Both the position numbers and the translations under genes were made by a program. A stretch of 64,000 nt of DNA from NCBI RefSeq assembly GCF_000007305.1, contig NC_003413.1:496001-560000 (forward strand), read 5' to 3'. The DNA comes from Pyrococcus furiosus DSM 3638. GTDB taxonomy: Archaea > Methanobacteriota_B > Thermococci > Thermococcales > Thermococcaceae. Positions 26,953 to 36,442 of the stretch are shown here, piece by piece. Position 1 is the first letter of the stretch; every line of letters begins with the position of its first letter. The notes beneath the pieces are model-generated. The model was not told where the DNA came from, did no database searches, and saw only the letters and a list, made by a program, of their open reading frames with translations.

Positions 26953-29415
26953 TCACTTTTCCCCTTCTTCATCCTTTATGAGATGCTTATAGTAGTACCA
27001 TAGACCCCTAACTATGTCCCTGAGCTCTACCATTGTATACATCTCCGTCCTATTCAAAAGCTTAGCCGTCTCCTTCCAGTCATGAGCTTGCAAAACTCTG
27101 TGGATCAAAAGCATTATCTGCCGCTCATCCAAATACGGCCTCATCCATCCATCCAAGAAGTAGAGCTTTACGAGGGGTTTTACGGCATCTACAACTGTAT
27201 CGTAAGTTAAAATTCTCTTTATAAACATCTCTAGTCTCCTCTTCTGCGTTTTTGTGAGGTATATTGGGTAGTTAACGGCCTCTCCAAATGGACTTTCAAA
27301 GAGCCATCTTGCAATCTCTGGCTCTAAATCTCTATGTGTATCCCCTAACCACTCCGTGAGTCTAATCCTAAATTCTTCATTGGCCTTCTTCACTATTTCT
27401 TTGGCCTTCTCACTGATGGGCTTTATCACGATGGCAGTGTATTCACCACTTACGGGATTTCTAGTAGGACTTAGGTGAACCACGGCAAACCCATTCCTCA
27501 CCCAAAATCTTATCAGCTCTGGACTTGCTCCAAATCCCGAACCCACCCAGTCCAACCCTTTCTCCTCGGCCTCCTTAATTAAAAGCTCCAAAGCCTTGCT
27601 TCCAAGTCCCATATCCATTGCATCTGGGTGAGTTGCTATCCTAACAACTCTGTACCCCTTGAGCCTTGCAAATTCCTTGGCATAGTGGTGCTTTACCATC
27701 ATGTCTGGTATGATGTTCCCTGGGGGCTTGTACCCCTTGGCCATCTTATCTATCACAGCCTTCGGTATGCCTCCCTCTTTGGCAATCTGAATCGCCGTAA
27801 CGATCTTTCCGTTCTTTAGCCTAAGCACCCTTGCCTCGTGGTGAGGGGCGTCAGCTAAAAGGGCAACATCACTTGGCCTGTTCCTGTAGTGGGCCAAGAC
27901 GTAGATGCCGACGAAGTGCCTTAAGTCCTCTCTATCGTTCTCAAACCAGTCATCTAAGTCTGGCTCTTCCAAATATACTTCCATCTTTCTTATGAGCTCG
28001 TAATCCTCTTCGGTTAACTCTACAGGCTCTGCATCGAGAAGAAGTACATCAAAGAGCCACTTCTCGATTGGATCCCCTTCAGCATACCTAATGGGAGTTG
28101 ATAGGTGAACTTCCTTGTATTCCCTCTTCTCTTTTGCCTTCTTCAAGAACTTCACTGAAAATCCTCTTCCAGCTCCTTCATAACCATGGATTGTGGATGA
28201 GAAAACAACTCTTTCCTTCTCTAAGTATCTATGTAAAATGGGGACATGAATTCCAGCGGCTTCATCCACTATATACAGCTCAGCCCTCTGTCTGTACCCC
28301 TTTGTTGGAGGATAGTACCTTATTCCGATCCCTTTTGCATATACCTCTTTTATTAGTCCATTATCGGTTATGACCTTGGTCTTATATCCTAAGACCTCAA
28401 GGCTCTTTTTGGCGAACTTCATTAGGCTCTGCACATTCTCTGGCTCTGGAGCTGTTACCACGATTCTGAACCTCTTCTTTTTGCTTGAAACTGCTAGGCC
28501 AACACTTGCAATTCCTATGGAAACGCTCTTTCCTCTTCCCCTATCTGCCGTTAAAACCACCATTCCCTCTTTCTCAATTAACTCTTCCAAAGTCTTTAGA
28601 ACTTCAACTTGACCTCTAGTTAAACACAGCTCGTAGAGCTCCCTGGGAAACCTTATATTTTTTGGTATCTCGACTTTTTCCCTTTCAGGGAGAGTTGCCT
28701 GGCTCCTATACTTCCCAGGCTTTCTCTCTATGCTCATCCTATCTGTATTGACTATGTATATTCCCTTGTGCTCCGTAAACTTTCTGATTAACCTCCTGTT
28801 AAACCTCTTTTTCACGTCTTCAATGGTGTAGGGAGGGGTTACAAGGCTCTTGTGAAAGCCCGTCCACATGTCCTTCCACTTTTCGAAGGGATTTGTAAGG
28901 ACGAATATTAGTCCTCCTCCTCTCACCGTTTCTATAATTCTTCCCAGGTCGTTTGGAGAATAATCATAGCTTAAGTCAATAACTAAAATGTCAAAGGTTC
29001 TCCCCAGTATGTCTCTACTGTGTTTGAAAGTTACGGAAGTTAGCTCTGCTGTGGGAGCCAAAAGGGAGAAGTGCTTCCTAAACTCTTCAAATCTCTTTCT
29101 TCCATAAGTATCTTCTCCTAAAGCATCTGTGGCATATAGAACCTCTATCTGCTCCGTATCCCTTAGCTTTCTCTCCAACATCTCTGGAATATATTCGGAA
29201 AGAATTCTTGCAGCTCCCCCTGCAAGTATTCCCGCCAACTTAGCCTTGTTTAGAGTATCTCCCTGAAGCACAATCATTCTCCGATGAAACTTTGAAATTG
29301 CCTCAGCAAGTGCAGTTTCGGTGAGCTTGATGAGTGAGTCTTTAACCTTTTCCTTTCTCGCGTACTCGCGAATGTCCTTGGGAAACTTAACCTTAACCGT
29401 CATCTTTAACCCCAA
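26953..29415 (-). CDS. tmcA: tRNA/RNA cytidine acetyltransferase TmcA (Nat10-like)
   Basis: 820 residues, in family order: N-terminal DUF1726 domain, RecD-like helicase with Walker A TADRGRGKS near 285 and VDEAAG as Walker B, GNAT acetyltransferase (RIATHPDAMDMGLGSKALELL region near 600) and a C-terminal RNA-binding part. The family makes N4-acetylcytidine; in Thermococcales ac4C is very widespread in rRNA and other RNAs and rises with temperature. This gene is a good candidate for the enzyme responsible. It stands 29 bp from the permease gene. Confidence 0.93.
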   Translation of the reverse strand: MGLKMTVKVKFPKDIREYARKEKVKDSLIKLTETALAEAISKFHRRMIVLQGDTLNKAKLAGILAGGAARILSEYIPEMLERKLRDTEQIEVLYATDALGEDTYGRKRFEEFRKHFSLLAPTAELTSVTFKHSRDILGRTFDILVIDLSYDYSPNDLGRIIETVRGGGLIFVLTNPFEKWKDMWTGFHKSLVTPPYTIEDVKKRFNRRLIRKFTEHKGIYIVNTDRMSIERKPGKYRSQATLPEREKVEIPKNIRFPRELYELCLTRGQVEVLKTLEELIEKEGMVVLTADRGRGKSVSIGIASVGLAVSSKKKRFRIVVTAPEPENVQSLMKFAKKSLEVLGYKTKVITDNGLIKEVYAKGIGIRYYPPTKGYRQRAELYIVDEAAGIHVPILHRYLEKERVVFSSTIHGYEGAGRGFSVKFLKKAKEKREYKEVHLSTPIRYAEGDPIEKWLFDVLLLDAEPVELTEEDYELIRKMEVYLEEPDLDDWFENDREDLRHFVGIYVLAHYRNRPSDVALLADAPHHEARVLRLKNGKIVTAIQIAKEGGIPKAVIDKMAKGYKPPGNIIPDMMVKHHYAKEFARLKGYRVVRIATHPDAMDMGLGSKALELLIKEAEEKGLDWVGSGFGASPELIRFWVRNGFAVVHLSPTRNPVSGEYTAIVIKPISEKAKEIVKKANEEFRIRLTEWLGDTHRDLEPEIARWLFESPFGEAVNYPIYLTKTQKRRLEMFIKRILTYDTVVDAVKPLVKLYFLDGWMRPYLDERQIMLLIHRVLQAHDWKETAKLLNRTEMYTMVELRDIVRGLWYYYKHLIKDEEGEK

Positions 29416-29442
29416 TAAAAGACGGAATTCAAGCTTAAAAAC

Positions 29443-29991
29443 TTAAACTTCAACGTTTTTTATTATCTGTTGGATATCGTTGTATATAGTATCTCTTGAA
29501 ACGCCGAACATTCTGGCGAGCTCAGAAATGTTTAAGGCTTTAGGATTGTAATTTAAGAGCTCAAGAACTTTTGCTAGAACCTTCCTTCTATTTTGAAGCA
29601 TGTAATCTTCAGAATGAACTTTCCTTGGTTTGTTAAAGACTATAACTCCGATTGCATAAGTTCTCCTGGTTACTGGGGTTGTATATGTTTCAAGTTGGAA
29701 GTCAACTATCTCTATGTCGGGGGTTATGTGGGAGTTTAGCTTTTCTTGTAATTCTTCAATTGCCTTTTCTTTGCTTCCAGAGACGGAGTATTCAGCCGCT
29801 ATTCCTGGCCTGTATTGGTGGGCAAGATCTATGGTTAGTGCTAGGCTTATGGAAAGGAAGGCACCTGTGGATATTTTGATTTTGGAAGTTGTTATTTTTC
29901 CTTGTGGGGGTAATTTCATTTTACTTAATTCGCTAATGGTTTTAAGGCATTCATGAACGCTGGCACTCTCGCTGTGTAACAAAACGAGCAT
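29443..29991 (-). CDS. HTH protein of unknown family
   Basis: 182 residues. The N-terminal 120 residues are alpha/beta without a motif I know (contains an IKISTGAFLSISLALTIDLA core). The C-terminus is a helix-turn-helix (NISELARMFGVSRDTIYNDI). It may be a DNA-binding regulator with a sensory domain, placed upstream of tmcA on the same strand with a 27-bp gap, so probably co-transcribed. Confidence 0.72.
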   Translation of the reverse strand: MLVLLHSESASVHECLKTISELSKMKLPPQGKITTSKIKISTGAFLSISLALTIDLAHQYRPGIAAEYSVSGSKEKAIEELQEKLNSHITPDIEIVDFQLETYTTPVTRRTYAIGVIVFNKPRKVHSEDYMLQNRRKVLAKVLELLNYNPKALNISELARMFGVSRDTIYNDIQQIIKNVEV

Positions 29992-30100
29992 CCTATCACC
30001 TCTACAAAAATGAATAATCTCTACGACAAATTTGAGGATAAAAGGATATATAGGGTTTTTGGGCTAAATAATATAGAAGAATACCTTGGAGGTGGAAAAG

Positions 30101-30284
30101 ATGAGGAGGGCACAAGGAGCAATTGAGTACCTTTTTATGATTGCAGCAGCGTTGATCATAATTGCAGTAATAATTAGATACCTAAGAGAGACTGGTGAAA
30201 CTGCTGGGAGAGCAGGCAAATCAGACAGTAGCTGAGGTAGGAGAGTTGATTTCTGAGGCTATTTCTGAGGCTATAAGTAAATAG
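30101..30284 (+). pseudogene. Class III signal peptide (pilin-like) gene with a one-base frameshift
   Basis: ATG 30101 after GGAGGTGG encodes a basic start, then QGAIEYLFMIAAALIII and a short tail, and stops at 30233-30235 after 44 residues. The motif Q..IEY plus a hydrophobic helix is the class III signal peptide processed by prepilin-type peptidase. Removing one G from GGG at 30206-30208 restores a reading frame to TAG 30282-30284 giving about 60 residues with a regular helical tail (VAEVGELISEAISEAISK), similar in size and design to the next gene. So the gene is broken, uses recoding, or carries a sequence error. Confidence 0.7.
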
Positions 30285-30289
30285 ATCAA

Positions 30290-30322
30290 AAATGCCACAA
30301 ACTCTACTTCATGATGGCATTT
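30290..30322 (+). terminator. Hairpin and T-rich tract between the two pilin-like genes
   Basis: AAATGCCA (30290-30297) pairs perfectly with TGGCATTT (30315-30322), followed by a pyrimidine-rich run (TTCTCTTCCTTCTTT). It could end transcription after the first gene or protect the 3' end of its mRNA. Confidence 0.45.
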
Positions 30323-30370
30323 CTCTTCCTTCTTTAATAAATTTTTAGGAGTTTTTGGGGGTTATAGGAA

Positions 30371-30565
30371 TTGAAGAGATCTCAGTCCGCAATAGAATAT
30401 CTTTTGGCTCTCGGAATAACAATAATAGTAGTGTTTTTAGTAGTTGGTTATGTAGCTAGATACACCCATAGTGAGGCTTCTACTGCAGCTAATACAGTGG
30501 AGAAGGGTGGAGAAACTATTAAAGAGGGTGTGAAGAATATCACTGAAAAAGAACTCAATGAGTAA
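30371..30565 (+). CDS. Class III signal peptide (pilin-like) small protein
   Basis: 64 residues from a TTG start. KRSQSAIEYLLALGITIIVV is the class III signal peptide motif, with cleavage expected before the Q-containing segment, followed by a hydrophobic helix and a charged amphipathic tail. Such proteins polymerise as pili or act as small pilus-like adaptors in Euryarchaeota. It sits 86 bp after the frameshifted relative. Its stop overlaps the convergent glycosyltransferase gene by 11 bp. Confidence 0.78.
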   Translation: MKRSQSAIEYLLALGITIIVVFLVVGYVARYTHSEASTAANTVEKGGETIKEGVKNITEKELNE

Positions 30566-32582
30566 TTTTTATTCTTGCCGTTCCTTGAATTCTAACTACA
30601 TTCTCGGAAAGTGTTGAAATCCCCGCTGTAGATATTACAATCTTGTGGTTCCTATATAGAATAGCTGAATTTTCTATGCTTATGTCCCCTGGGAACTCTA
30701 AATAACTCTCATCATTGACAACAATTTCGTTTCCCAAAATTTTAATATTCCTAGCAATCATTTTTTTGTCAAATAAAACATTTATCCTGTATGTGTTTGG
30801 TGGTATCCTTTCTACGATAATTTTCTTGGGAGTTTTATTGGCAAATTTTAGTTTAAACAGTTTGGAGCTGTTATAATATACCACAAGACTATCTGAATCT
30901 AAGAAAAATGATACCTCTGAACTTTTGTTAAGGGAGTATATGAGAAGTTTTTCTCCGCTTGAATATGCGATTCCATAAAGTAGGGATCCATTGACTGTTA
31001 GGTAATCAATGATGGCAGAATATTTTTCATATAGGACAGGGGAGTTATCCGCTATTGCGAATACCCAGGTACTTAGGATGATATTAGACACATTTAATGA
31101 TTTAATGAATTCTTTTGGGTCTTCATTTTGGAGGTATAGAATTCCAAAATTATCAATGTACCATACTGGTTCCTTCAAATCAAAGAGATATGCATTCATT
31201 GGATTAAAAGAATATACAGAGCCGTTTAGTTTTGTCACTATATTGGAAGCTTCCCTTCTTATTTCCTCCGTATGTTCGGCGAAGGGTATCGCAAGCTTCC
31301 CCTTTGGGACATTCATAAGCAGTGCAATGGAGAAGATAGCTATGAGGAATATTGCGATTATAGCATTCCACTTGTTTATTTTAAGACTGCTAGCAAGGTA
31401 AATTAAAAGCAGAAGGAAAATCGGATATAAGAATCGTGGGTAGTGGGGAATTGGAAAGAGAAGATACACAAGAGCTGATATAATGGTGAGAGTTCTAACT
31501 TTTGCATCTCCACTGTTTCTCCCTTTTGCCAATATAAGAAAAAGGAGTACCAAAATTGAATAATACGGATAAAGAAGTTCCAGATCTCCGTCTATGATGG
31601 TTTTTAATATAGTGGTAACGAGATTTGGGAGATTCAAAAGAGGAACGTACCTAGAAGAGTTTGATAAGTAAACCATTGAAAAATACGACTTGGAAAGTGC
31701 AAGTCCAAGGGGGATTTCGATTATGGCTCTTCCTACGATAAATGTTGAGACAATTAACAATGCTTTCTTGATGTTTACTTTTTTAATAACTTCCATAATC
31801 ATCTTAAATGAAAACACGTTGAAGATTCTTAGGTTAAGGAGAAAGAACACTAAAAGCAACAAGACTGGAAGGAAACTACCTACAATTTCTCCCTCCTTAA
31901 TTCCAGGAAAGATTAAAAGATTCCTGGCGAGTTTGCTGGAATACAGTGTTATTAGGAGGATTTCTAGTATTAACAAAGATAAATAAGCTAAAACGAAGGC
32001 TTTGATTACTTTTTTGTCTATCTTAATGTCCAAATTTAGACATCTAACCAAAAGCAACGCTAGTGTATATGGGATTATTGTGTGCTTTACTGTTGAGAGA
32101 ACTCCTAAGATAAAGAAAGTAATATAGTCGTTGGTTTCTCTAAGCCACAAATAAAGCGTTAACAAGAATGAAAACTCTATCAAAGTTAATTGATACACAC
32201 TTGCATTGTAAAACATGAGGAAAGGATCGAGAGCTAAGAGAGTAGCCAAAAACAATCCCGTGATTTCATCCTTTAGTTTTTTTCCAATTAAATACCCTAG
32301 AACAACTGAGAGAGCTCCAAAAAATAGAGAAAACGATCTACCGGAAATTACATTGTCTCCAAATATTCTAAGCCACAAGGCCAAAAAATAGTAGAAAAGT
32401 GGAGGATGGACGGCAAAAATATCTCTATAAGGGAGATATCCACTGTTTATGCTTCTAGCAATTAAAAGATATGTTCCCTCATCGTAATCGCTAAATTCAT
32501 CCATCCAAAAAAGAGGAGGTACTCTAAGAGCTACATAAAGTGTTAGTATCCCCAGGAGAGCTATAGTTGTTCTTTTCTTCAT
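30555..32582 (-). CDS. GT39-like (PMT family) membrane glycosyltransferase
   Basis: 675 residues with about a dozen membrane helices in the first 430 residues and a soluble beta-rich C-terminus. The luminal loop after helix 1 contains DEFSDYDEGTYLLIAR and later PPLFYYFLALWLRIFGDN, the acidic and HPPL-type motifs of dolichyl-phosphate-mannose-dependent (GT39/ArnT-like) transferases. It would move a sugar from a lipid carrier onto a surface protein or lipid; acceptor unknown. It starts 5 bp after the stop of the next upstream membrane gene, so the two form an operon. Confidence 0.82.
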   Translation of the reverse strand: MKKRTTIALLGILTLYVALRVPPLFWMDEFSDYDEGTYLLIARSINSGYLPYRDIFAVHPPLFYYFLALWLRIFGDNVISGRSFSLFFGALSVVLGYLIGKKLKDEITGLFLATLLALDPFLMFYNASVYQLTLIEFSFLLTLYLWLRETNDYITFFILGVLSTVKHTIIPYTLALLLVRCLNLDIKIDKKVIKAFVLAYLSLLILEILLITLYSSKLARNLLIFPGIKEGEIVGSFLPVLLLLVFFLLNLRIFNVFSFKMIMEVIKKVNIKKALLIVSTFIVGRAIIEIPLGLALSKSYFSMVYLSNSSRYVPLLNLPNLVTTILKTIIDGDLELLYPYYSILVLLFLILAKGRNSGDAKVRTLTIISALVYLLFPIPHYPRFLYPIFLLLLIYLASSLKINKWNAIIAIFLIAIFSIALLMNVPKGKLAIPFAEHTEEIRREASNIVTKLNGSVYSFNPMNAYLFDLKEPVWYIDNFGILYLQNEDPKEFIKSLNVSNIILSTWVFAIADNSPVLYEKYSAIIDYLTVNGSLLYGIAYSSGEKLLIYSLNKSSEVSFFLDSDSLVVYYNSSKLFKLKFANKTPKKIIVERIPPNTYRINVLFDKKMIARNIKILGNEIVVNDESYLEFPGDISIENSAILYRNHKIVISTAGISTLSENVVRIQGTARIKITH

Positions 32583-32587
32583 AAGCC

Positions 32588-34690
32588 TTACCTCTTGAGA
32601 GCTATCTCCTTTATCCCTATAGGGTCTCTATAACTTGTATTTGGGGAGTAAAATGTTAAATAGTGGAGTCCAGGGGGGACAGTTACTTTCAAATTCACCT
32701 TTTCATCTCTGTAATTATTTTTGAACTTATACCTTCTAAGTAATTTTCCGTCTAGATAAATTTCAACCGTTTTATTCTCTCTTCCGTTAATTGTTATAAT
32801 GAGCTCATTAAAAGTTTCAGATGTTGAAAATAAGACTGAAGAAGAGCTCGATATCATAAGTGCATATGGAAACTTTTCAAATTTTCTTAGTTTTATTATC
32901 ACAGGATTTTGATTAATATAGCCATAAACAAACCATCTTGTATCATCTAGAGGCCGAATTGTTCCATTTGTATGATAGTACTCAAGAACATCCCTAGGAG
33001 GTGATCCATGCTCGTCTAATCTTAAAAGCCAAAGTCCATCTCTGAACATTATAACTTTTCTATCTAGAAAGTTAACTATGTTGATTAGATACACCTCGAT
33101 TTCCCCTGCCCCCCTAGTATCGACGTATAAATACTTCACTTTTGAGATGTTCTTTGGATAACATGCTATTGGAGTATTGGTGAGAATTGGAATCCATCTC
33201 CCTGAATCAAACTCACATGCTGTCATCACTGTTTCATTTCCCGCAATTTTTGAGACGTTCATTATGAAATCTACGATTTCTTTGTCAAGAAGGTAAGAAG
33301 ATTCGCTTCCAATATGTTCAATCCTTAAGTGGGGGTAGGAAATTATCATTCCTATAATTAGCAGAGAAATTGCTACCTCTTTTTTTATTCTTGCCACTCT
33401 CTCCATTCCTATACCTTCCAAAAGGGGGATAATTGGAGTTGTTAGCATAAATGCCCTCTCAGAATTCCATATAGCTGAGAAGTATGGGATTGTAATTCCT
33501 ATGTAAGTTTTGTTAAGCATTAGAGATATTATTGTCAAAAATCCGAGAGCAATTCCTCTTTCGATTGAAGAACCTCTTATTATGGATACAATAAGTCCTA
33601 AAACAAATGTAAAGCCAAATAATAGCTGACCATTTTCAATGAAAGAATATTTAATTATTGAGATAAGAAAGTCAGGATTGTCTTTATTGGAGAACCTAGG
33701 ATTCATCGAAACACCGCGAGATAAATAAGTTGAAGATGAAGGGGTAAACGCCAGAAATATTGCTCCACTTACAATTAACTGAGCTAAGAATATCTTGAGG
33801 CCTTCTCTTTTATTTTCTAGAGATATAGTTGTGAAAAATGCGACTGCTTGGAATAGCATGTACTGGTAAGGATGAGTGACTACCATGACTCCAGAAGTCA
33901 ACCCGAGAAGTAAAATTATATCGGGTTTTCTTTCTCTTATGCTAAGCTGTAGAATGTATAAGGCGAACAGGAAAAGCATGTAGTTTGTAAAAGCTGGGAG
34001 GAGGGCATATTGAACAAAATAATAATATAGAGCGGAGAAGTTCACCAGAAAAGCTGCAAAAATTCCTACTTCTCTCTTTATGTTTTTTCCAACGAGATAT
34101 GCTAATACTGGAAGATATAGAATTTCAAAAATTCTTAGAGTGTTCATTGCGTATATTATGTTTTCAAGTCTTAAACCCAGATAAGAGGGCAACCAAAGCA
34201 TGATAACCTGGGGGGTAAGTAATAATTTGCCGTGAGAAGTATTCGGGAACATGAGTAAAGTCACGGTTCCTGTTGAAATTATCATCTTAACCTTGGAACC
34301 ATGAAACCATGTGTCTGCAGCTCTATAGTCGGGAAGGAGAAAATAAAAGTTCCTAACAACCAAGCCTAAAAATGATGCTATTCCCAGGAGCCCTAACTCT
34401 TTAAGCTTTCCCTCCTCTAATTTTAGTTTAATCTCCGTTTTGAGTCCCAATATTATGGTTAGGGTAGCAATTACTATTCTTGAGGGCTCTACATCTATTC
34501 CAATTCTACTAGTGGCTAAGAGGATAAGGGTGGTAGCTACGATTCCAAAAGCGGGGGCACTTAGCAAAGCCTCTGGAACAGTTCTTCGAGATAACATGTA
34601 GCCAAAAATAGCAATTCCTAGAAGGATAAGAGTAGGATTTGAAGTGAAAATCAAAATTGTTCCAATTATTGCAAGGATAATGGCTTTCAC
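32588..34690 (-). CDS. Large polytopic membrane protein, possible GT-C glycosyltransferase
   Basis: 700 residues, about thirteen membrane helices followed by a soluble part that ends with a beta-sandwich-like segment (GLHYLTFYSPNTSYRDPIGI). A loop near residue 120 (DYRAADTWFHGSKVKMI) has an aspartate after the first helices as in GT-C enzymes, but I see no definitive motif. Pairing with the GT39-like gene supports a surface glycosylation role. It overlaps the MazG-like gene by 4 bp. Confidence 0.7.
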   Translation of the reverse strand: MKAIILAIIGTILIFTSNPTLILLGIAIFGYMLSRRTVPEALLSAPAFGIVATTLILLATSRIGIDVEPSRIVIATLTIILGLKTEIKLKLEEGKLKELGLLGIASFLGLVVRNFYFLLPDYRAADTWFHGSKVKMIISTGTVTLLMFPNTSHGKLLLTPQVIMLWLPSYLGLRLENIIYAMNTLRIFEILYLPVLAYLVGKNIKREVGIFAAFLVNFSALYYYFVQYALLPAFTNYMLFLFALYILQLSIRERKPDIILLLGLTSGVMVVTHPYQYMLFQAVAFFTTISLENKREGLKIFLAQLIVSGAIFLAFTPSSSTYLSRGVSMNPRFSNKDNPDFLISIIKYSFIENGQLLFGFTFVLGLIVSIIRGSSIERGIALGFLTIISLMLNKTYIGITIPYFSAIWNSERAFMLTTPIIPLLEGIGMERVARIKKEVAISLLIIGMIISYPHLRIEHIGSESSYLLDKEIVDFIMNVSKIAGNETVMTACEFDSGRWIPILTNTPIACYPKNISKVKYLYVDTRGAGEIEVYLINIVNFLDRKVIMFRDGLWLLRLDEHGSPPRDVLEYYHTNGTIRPLDDTRWFVYGYINQNPVIIKLRKFEKFPYALMISSSSSVLFSTSETFNELIITINGRENKTVEIYLDGKLLRRYKFKNNYRDEKVNLKVTVPPGLHYLTFYSPNTSYRDPIGIKEIALKR

Positions 34691-34977
34691 TTCTCTTCAC
34701 ACTCACATGGCTTCTTTCCACAATAGGGGCAGACTCCTGGGTATTTCTTTTTTGCGGCCTCTTCAAGGTCTATATCTACTAAATTGGCTAGACTGGCAAG
34801 CCATGCAATTACATCAGCGAATTCCTCTTCCAAAGCCTCTCTATCCCCTTTTCTCAAGGCCTCGGCTAGCTCTCCCACTTCCTCAACAAACCAGAAGAAA
34901 GTTTTTTCCACTCCCCTCTTCTTGTCTTTGTGATAGTAAATCTCCTTGATCATTTCTTGGAACTCTCTGATTCTCAT
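34687..34977 (-). CDS. MazG-like nucleotide pyrophosphohydrolase with C-terminal zinc motif
   Basis: 96 residues. FFWFVEEVGELAEALRKGD and EEEFADVIAWLASLANL give the EExxE...ExxD metal-binding pattern of the all-alpha NTP pyrophosphatase fold. The tail CPYCGKKPCEC adds a probable zinc site. The family cleaves non-canonical or excess NTPs to NMP. It overlaps the neighbours by 4 bp on both sides. A housekeeping role next to a DNA glycosylase gene is plausible. Confidence 0.87.
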   Translation of the reverse strand: MRIREFQEMIKEIYYHKDKKRGVEKTFFWFVEEVGELAEALRKGDREALEEEFADVIAWLASLANLVDIDLEEAAKKKYPGVCPYCGKKPCECEEK

Positions 34978-35792
34978 TTCCTCACCTCCATTTCTGTCTT
35001 TCTATCATAACACAGGATGTAAAATGCCAAAAGGCTTTTCCACTTCCCATAGGGTTCAATGATCTCCCTAACAGTCCTCTCAGTAACCTTCTTTAGAGGT
35101 AGCCCAAATATTTTTGCTATTCCCCTTCTCAATCCTAGGTCGCTCGCGGGATAAACATTTTTCCTAAGCCCATACATTAAAAATAGCTCAGCACTCCACC
35201 TTCCTATCCCTCTAAACTTAGTGAGGTACTTTGTTGCATCTTTCTCATTTAATTCCCATAAGTCTAGCCTTAAATTCCCTTTTACGTATTCTTGGGTAAT
35301 GTTCAATATGTAATCCCCTCTGTATCCAAGCTTTGCTTCCTTTATTCTTTCCCCAAGTTTTAGTATATCTTTGGGCTCAGGAAAGAGATAGAGGTCTCCA
35401 ATTCTTTTACCAATAAGTTTAACTAGGTTGTAGATTGCTTTCTGTGCGAATTCAAAGCTTATCTGTTGTTGGGCTATAACTTCAACAATTGCCTGATATG
35501 GTGTTGGGGCAGCTGGCATGGTTAAACCATAAAACTCATCTACAAGAAAGGCAAACTTCGAATCTTGAATTTCTGAGTAAAATTTTTCTAAATTTGTATC
35601 AAGGCCTAAAATAAACCTTATTCTCTCTTCTGCTTCTTTCTTTTCCCTTTTCCCAAAGTGATCTGGAAATGTAAAGTCTTCTCCATTGTAACCAACAACT
35701 CCTGAGGGAAGAGCTTGCCAAAAGATTCCATTCTCAAATTTCCAAGTTCCGTTCTTGATCATCTCATGAGTGGTCTTTTTTAGATCAATCAT
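34974..35792 (-). CDS. AlkA-type DNA glycosylase (HhH-GPD family)
   Basis: 272 residues from the ATG at 35790-35792; a GTG three codons upstream is possible. The HhH-GPD core reads KFRGIGRWSAELFLMYGL followed by YPASDLGLRRG, which supplies the catalytic Asp. There is no iron-sulfur cluster cysteine set, so it belongs with AlkA/archaeal AlkA-like enzymes rather than Nth or MutY; it likely removes alkylated or deaminated bases. It is the first gene of the minus series leading into the MazG-like gene. Confidence 0.87.
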   Translation of the reverse strand: MIDLKKTTHEMIKNGTWKFENGIFWQALPSGVVGYNGEDFTFPDHFGKREKKEAEERIRFILGLDTNLEKFYSEIQDSKFAFLVDEFYGLTMPAAPTPYQAIVEVIAQQQISFEFAQKAIYNLVKLIGKRIGDLYLFPEPKDILKLGERIKEAKLGYRGDYILNITQEYVKGNLRLDLWELNEKDATKYLTKFRGIGRWSAELFLMYGLRKNVYPASDLGLRRGIAKIFGLPLKKVTERTVREIIEPYGKWKSLLAFYILCYDRKTEMEVRK

Positions 35793-35802
35793 GCCTCTCA
35801 CG

Positions 35803-35858
35803 CTCTGTTAGGCCCTTTTCATCATCTCTCAGAGCAGTTCGCTTTCTTCATCGCGCAT
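35803..35858 (-). ncRNA. Candidate box C/D sRNA
   Basis: On the minus strand: box C variant GCGATGA (35854-35848), a 15-nt guide, D' CTGA (35832-35829), a 3-nt spacer, perfect C' ATGATGA (35825-35819), and a second guide. A canonical final CTGA is missing; GTGA (35801-35798) or CAGA (35807-35804) are the nearest forms. The same C-box variant occurs in the sRNA at 56325-56384. It overlaps the 5' end of the glycosylase gene. Confidence 0.5.
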
Positions 35859-35917
35859 CTTATTAATGACCATATTATTTTTTAACATTGCTGACAAGTA
35901 GGGTATGGGGAAAAGTA

Positions 35918-36442
35918 ATGGCAAAGGCTAAGCCCAGGTATTGTGAGCTTTGTGGAAGGGAAATAACAGGTCAAGGACATGTGGTTAGGATTGAGGGGGC
36001 TGAGCTTTTAGTTTGTGACGACTGCTATAGGAAGTACGGAAGAAAGCCTGGGACATTTAGTATTATGCCTCGGAGAGAACCTACAAGGATTACAACTTCT
36101 ACACCCAGGAAAAGGATGTCCCCTCCAAGAGAGAGGCCCCTAATAACCGAGGACATTGTGGAGGATTATGCTGAGATTGTTTCTGAAGCAATAAGGAAAA
36201 GTGGACTGAGCTATGAGGAACTCTCCCATAAGGTTGGGCTCTCTGTTAATGTACTGAGGAGGATTGCCCACGGGGAATACACTCCAACTATAGAAGAGGC
36301 AAGAAAGCTGGAGAAGTTCTTTAAGATAAAGTTAATTGAAAGAGTTGAGCCTCAATTCGAAGAAAAACCGAGAATACCAAAGGACTACGAGCCTACACTG
36401 GGAGATATTGCAAGAATAAAGGTAAAGAAGAGGAAGAAGTAA
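35918..36442 (+). CDS. mbf1: Multiprotein bridging factor 1 homologue (aMBF1)
   Basis: 174 residues from ATG 35918. The zinc ribbon YCELCGREITGQ with CDDCYRKYG is followed by a basic linker and a classical HTH (SYEELSHKVGLSVNVLRRIAHGEYTPT), the archaeal MBF1 layout. The eukaryotic relative bridges activators and TBP; the archaeal protein has been linked to ribosomes. A frame extension upstream begins at a TTG, but the TATA-like TTTTTTAAC near 35878 predicts transcription start close to the ATG used here. Confidence 0.92.
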   Translation: MAKAKPRYCELCGREITGQGHVVRIEGAELLVCDDCYRKYGRKPGTFSIMPRREPTRITTSTPRKRMSPPRERPLITEDIVEDYAEIVSEAIRKSGLSYEELSHKVGLSVNVLRRIAHGEYTPTIEEARKLEKFFKIKLIERVEPQFEEKPRIPKDYEPTLGDIARIKVKKRKK

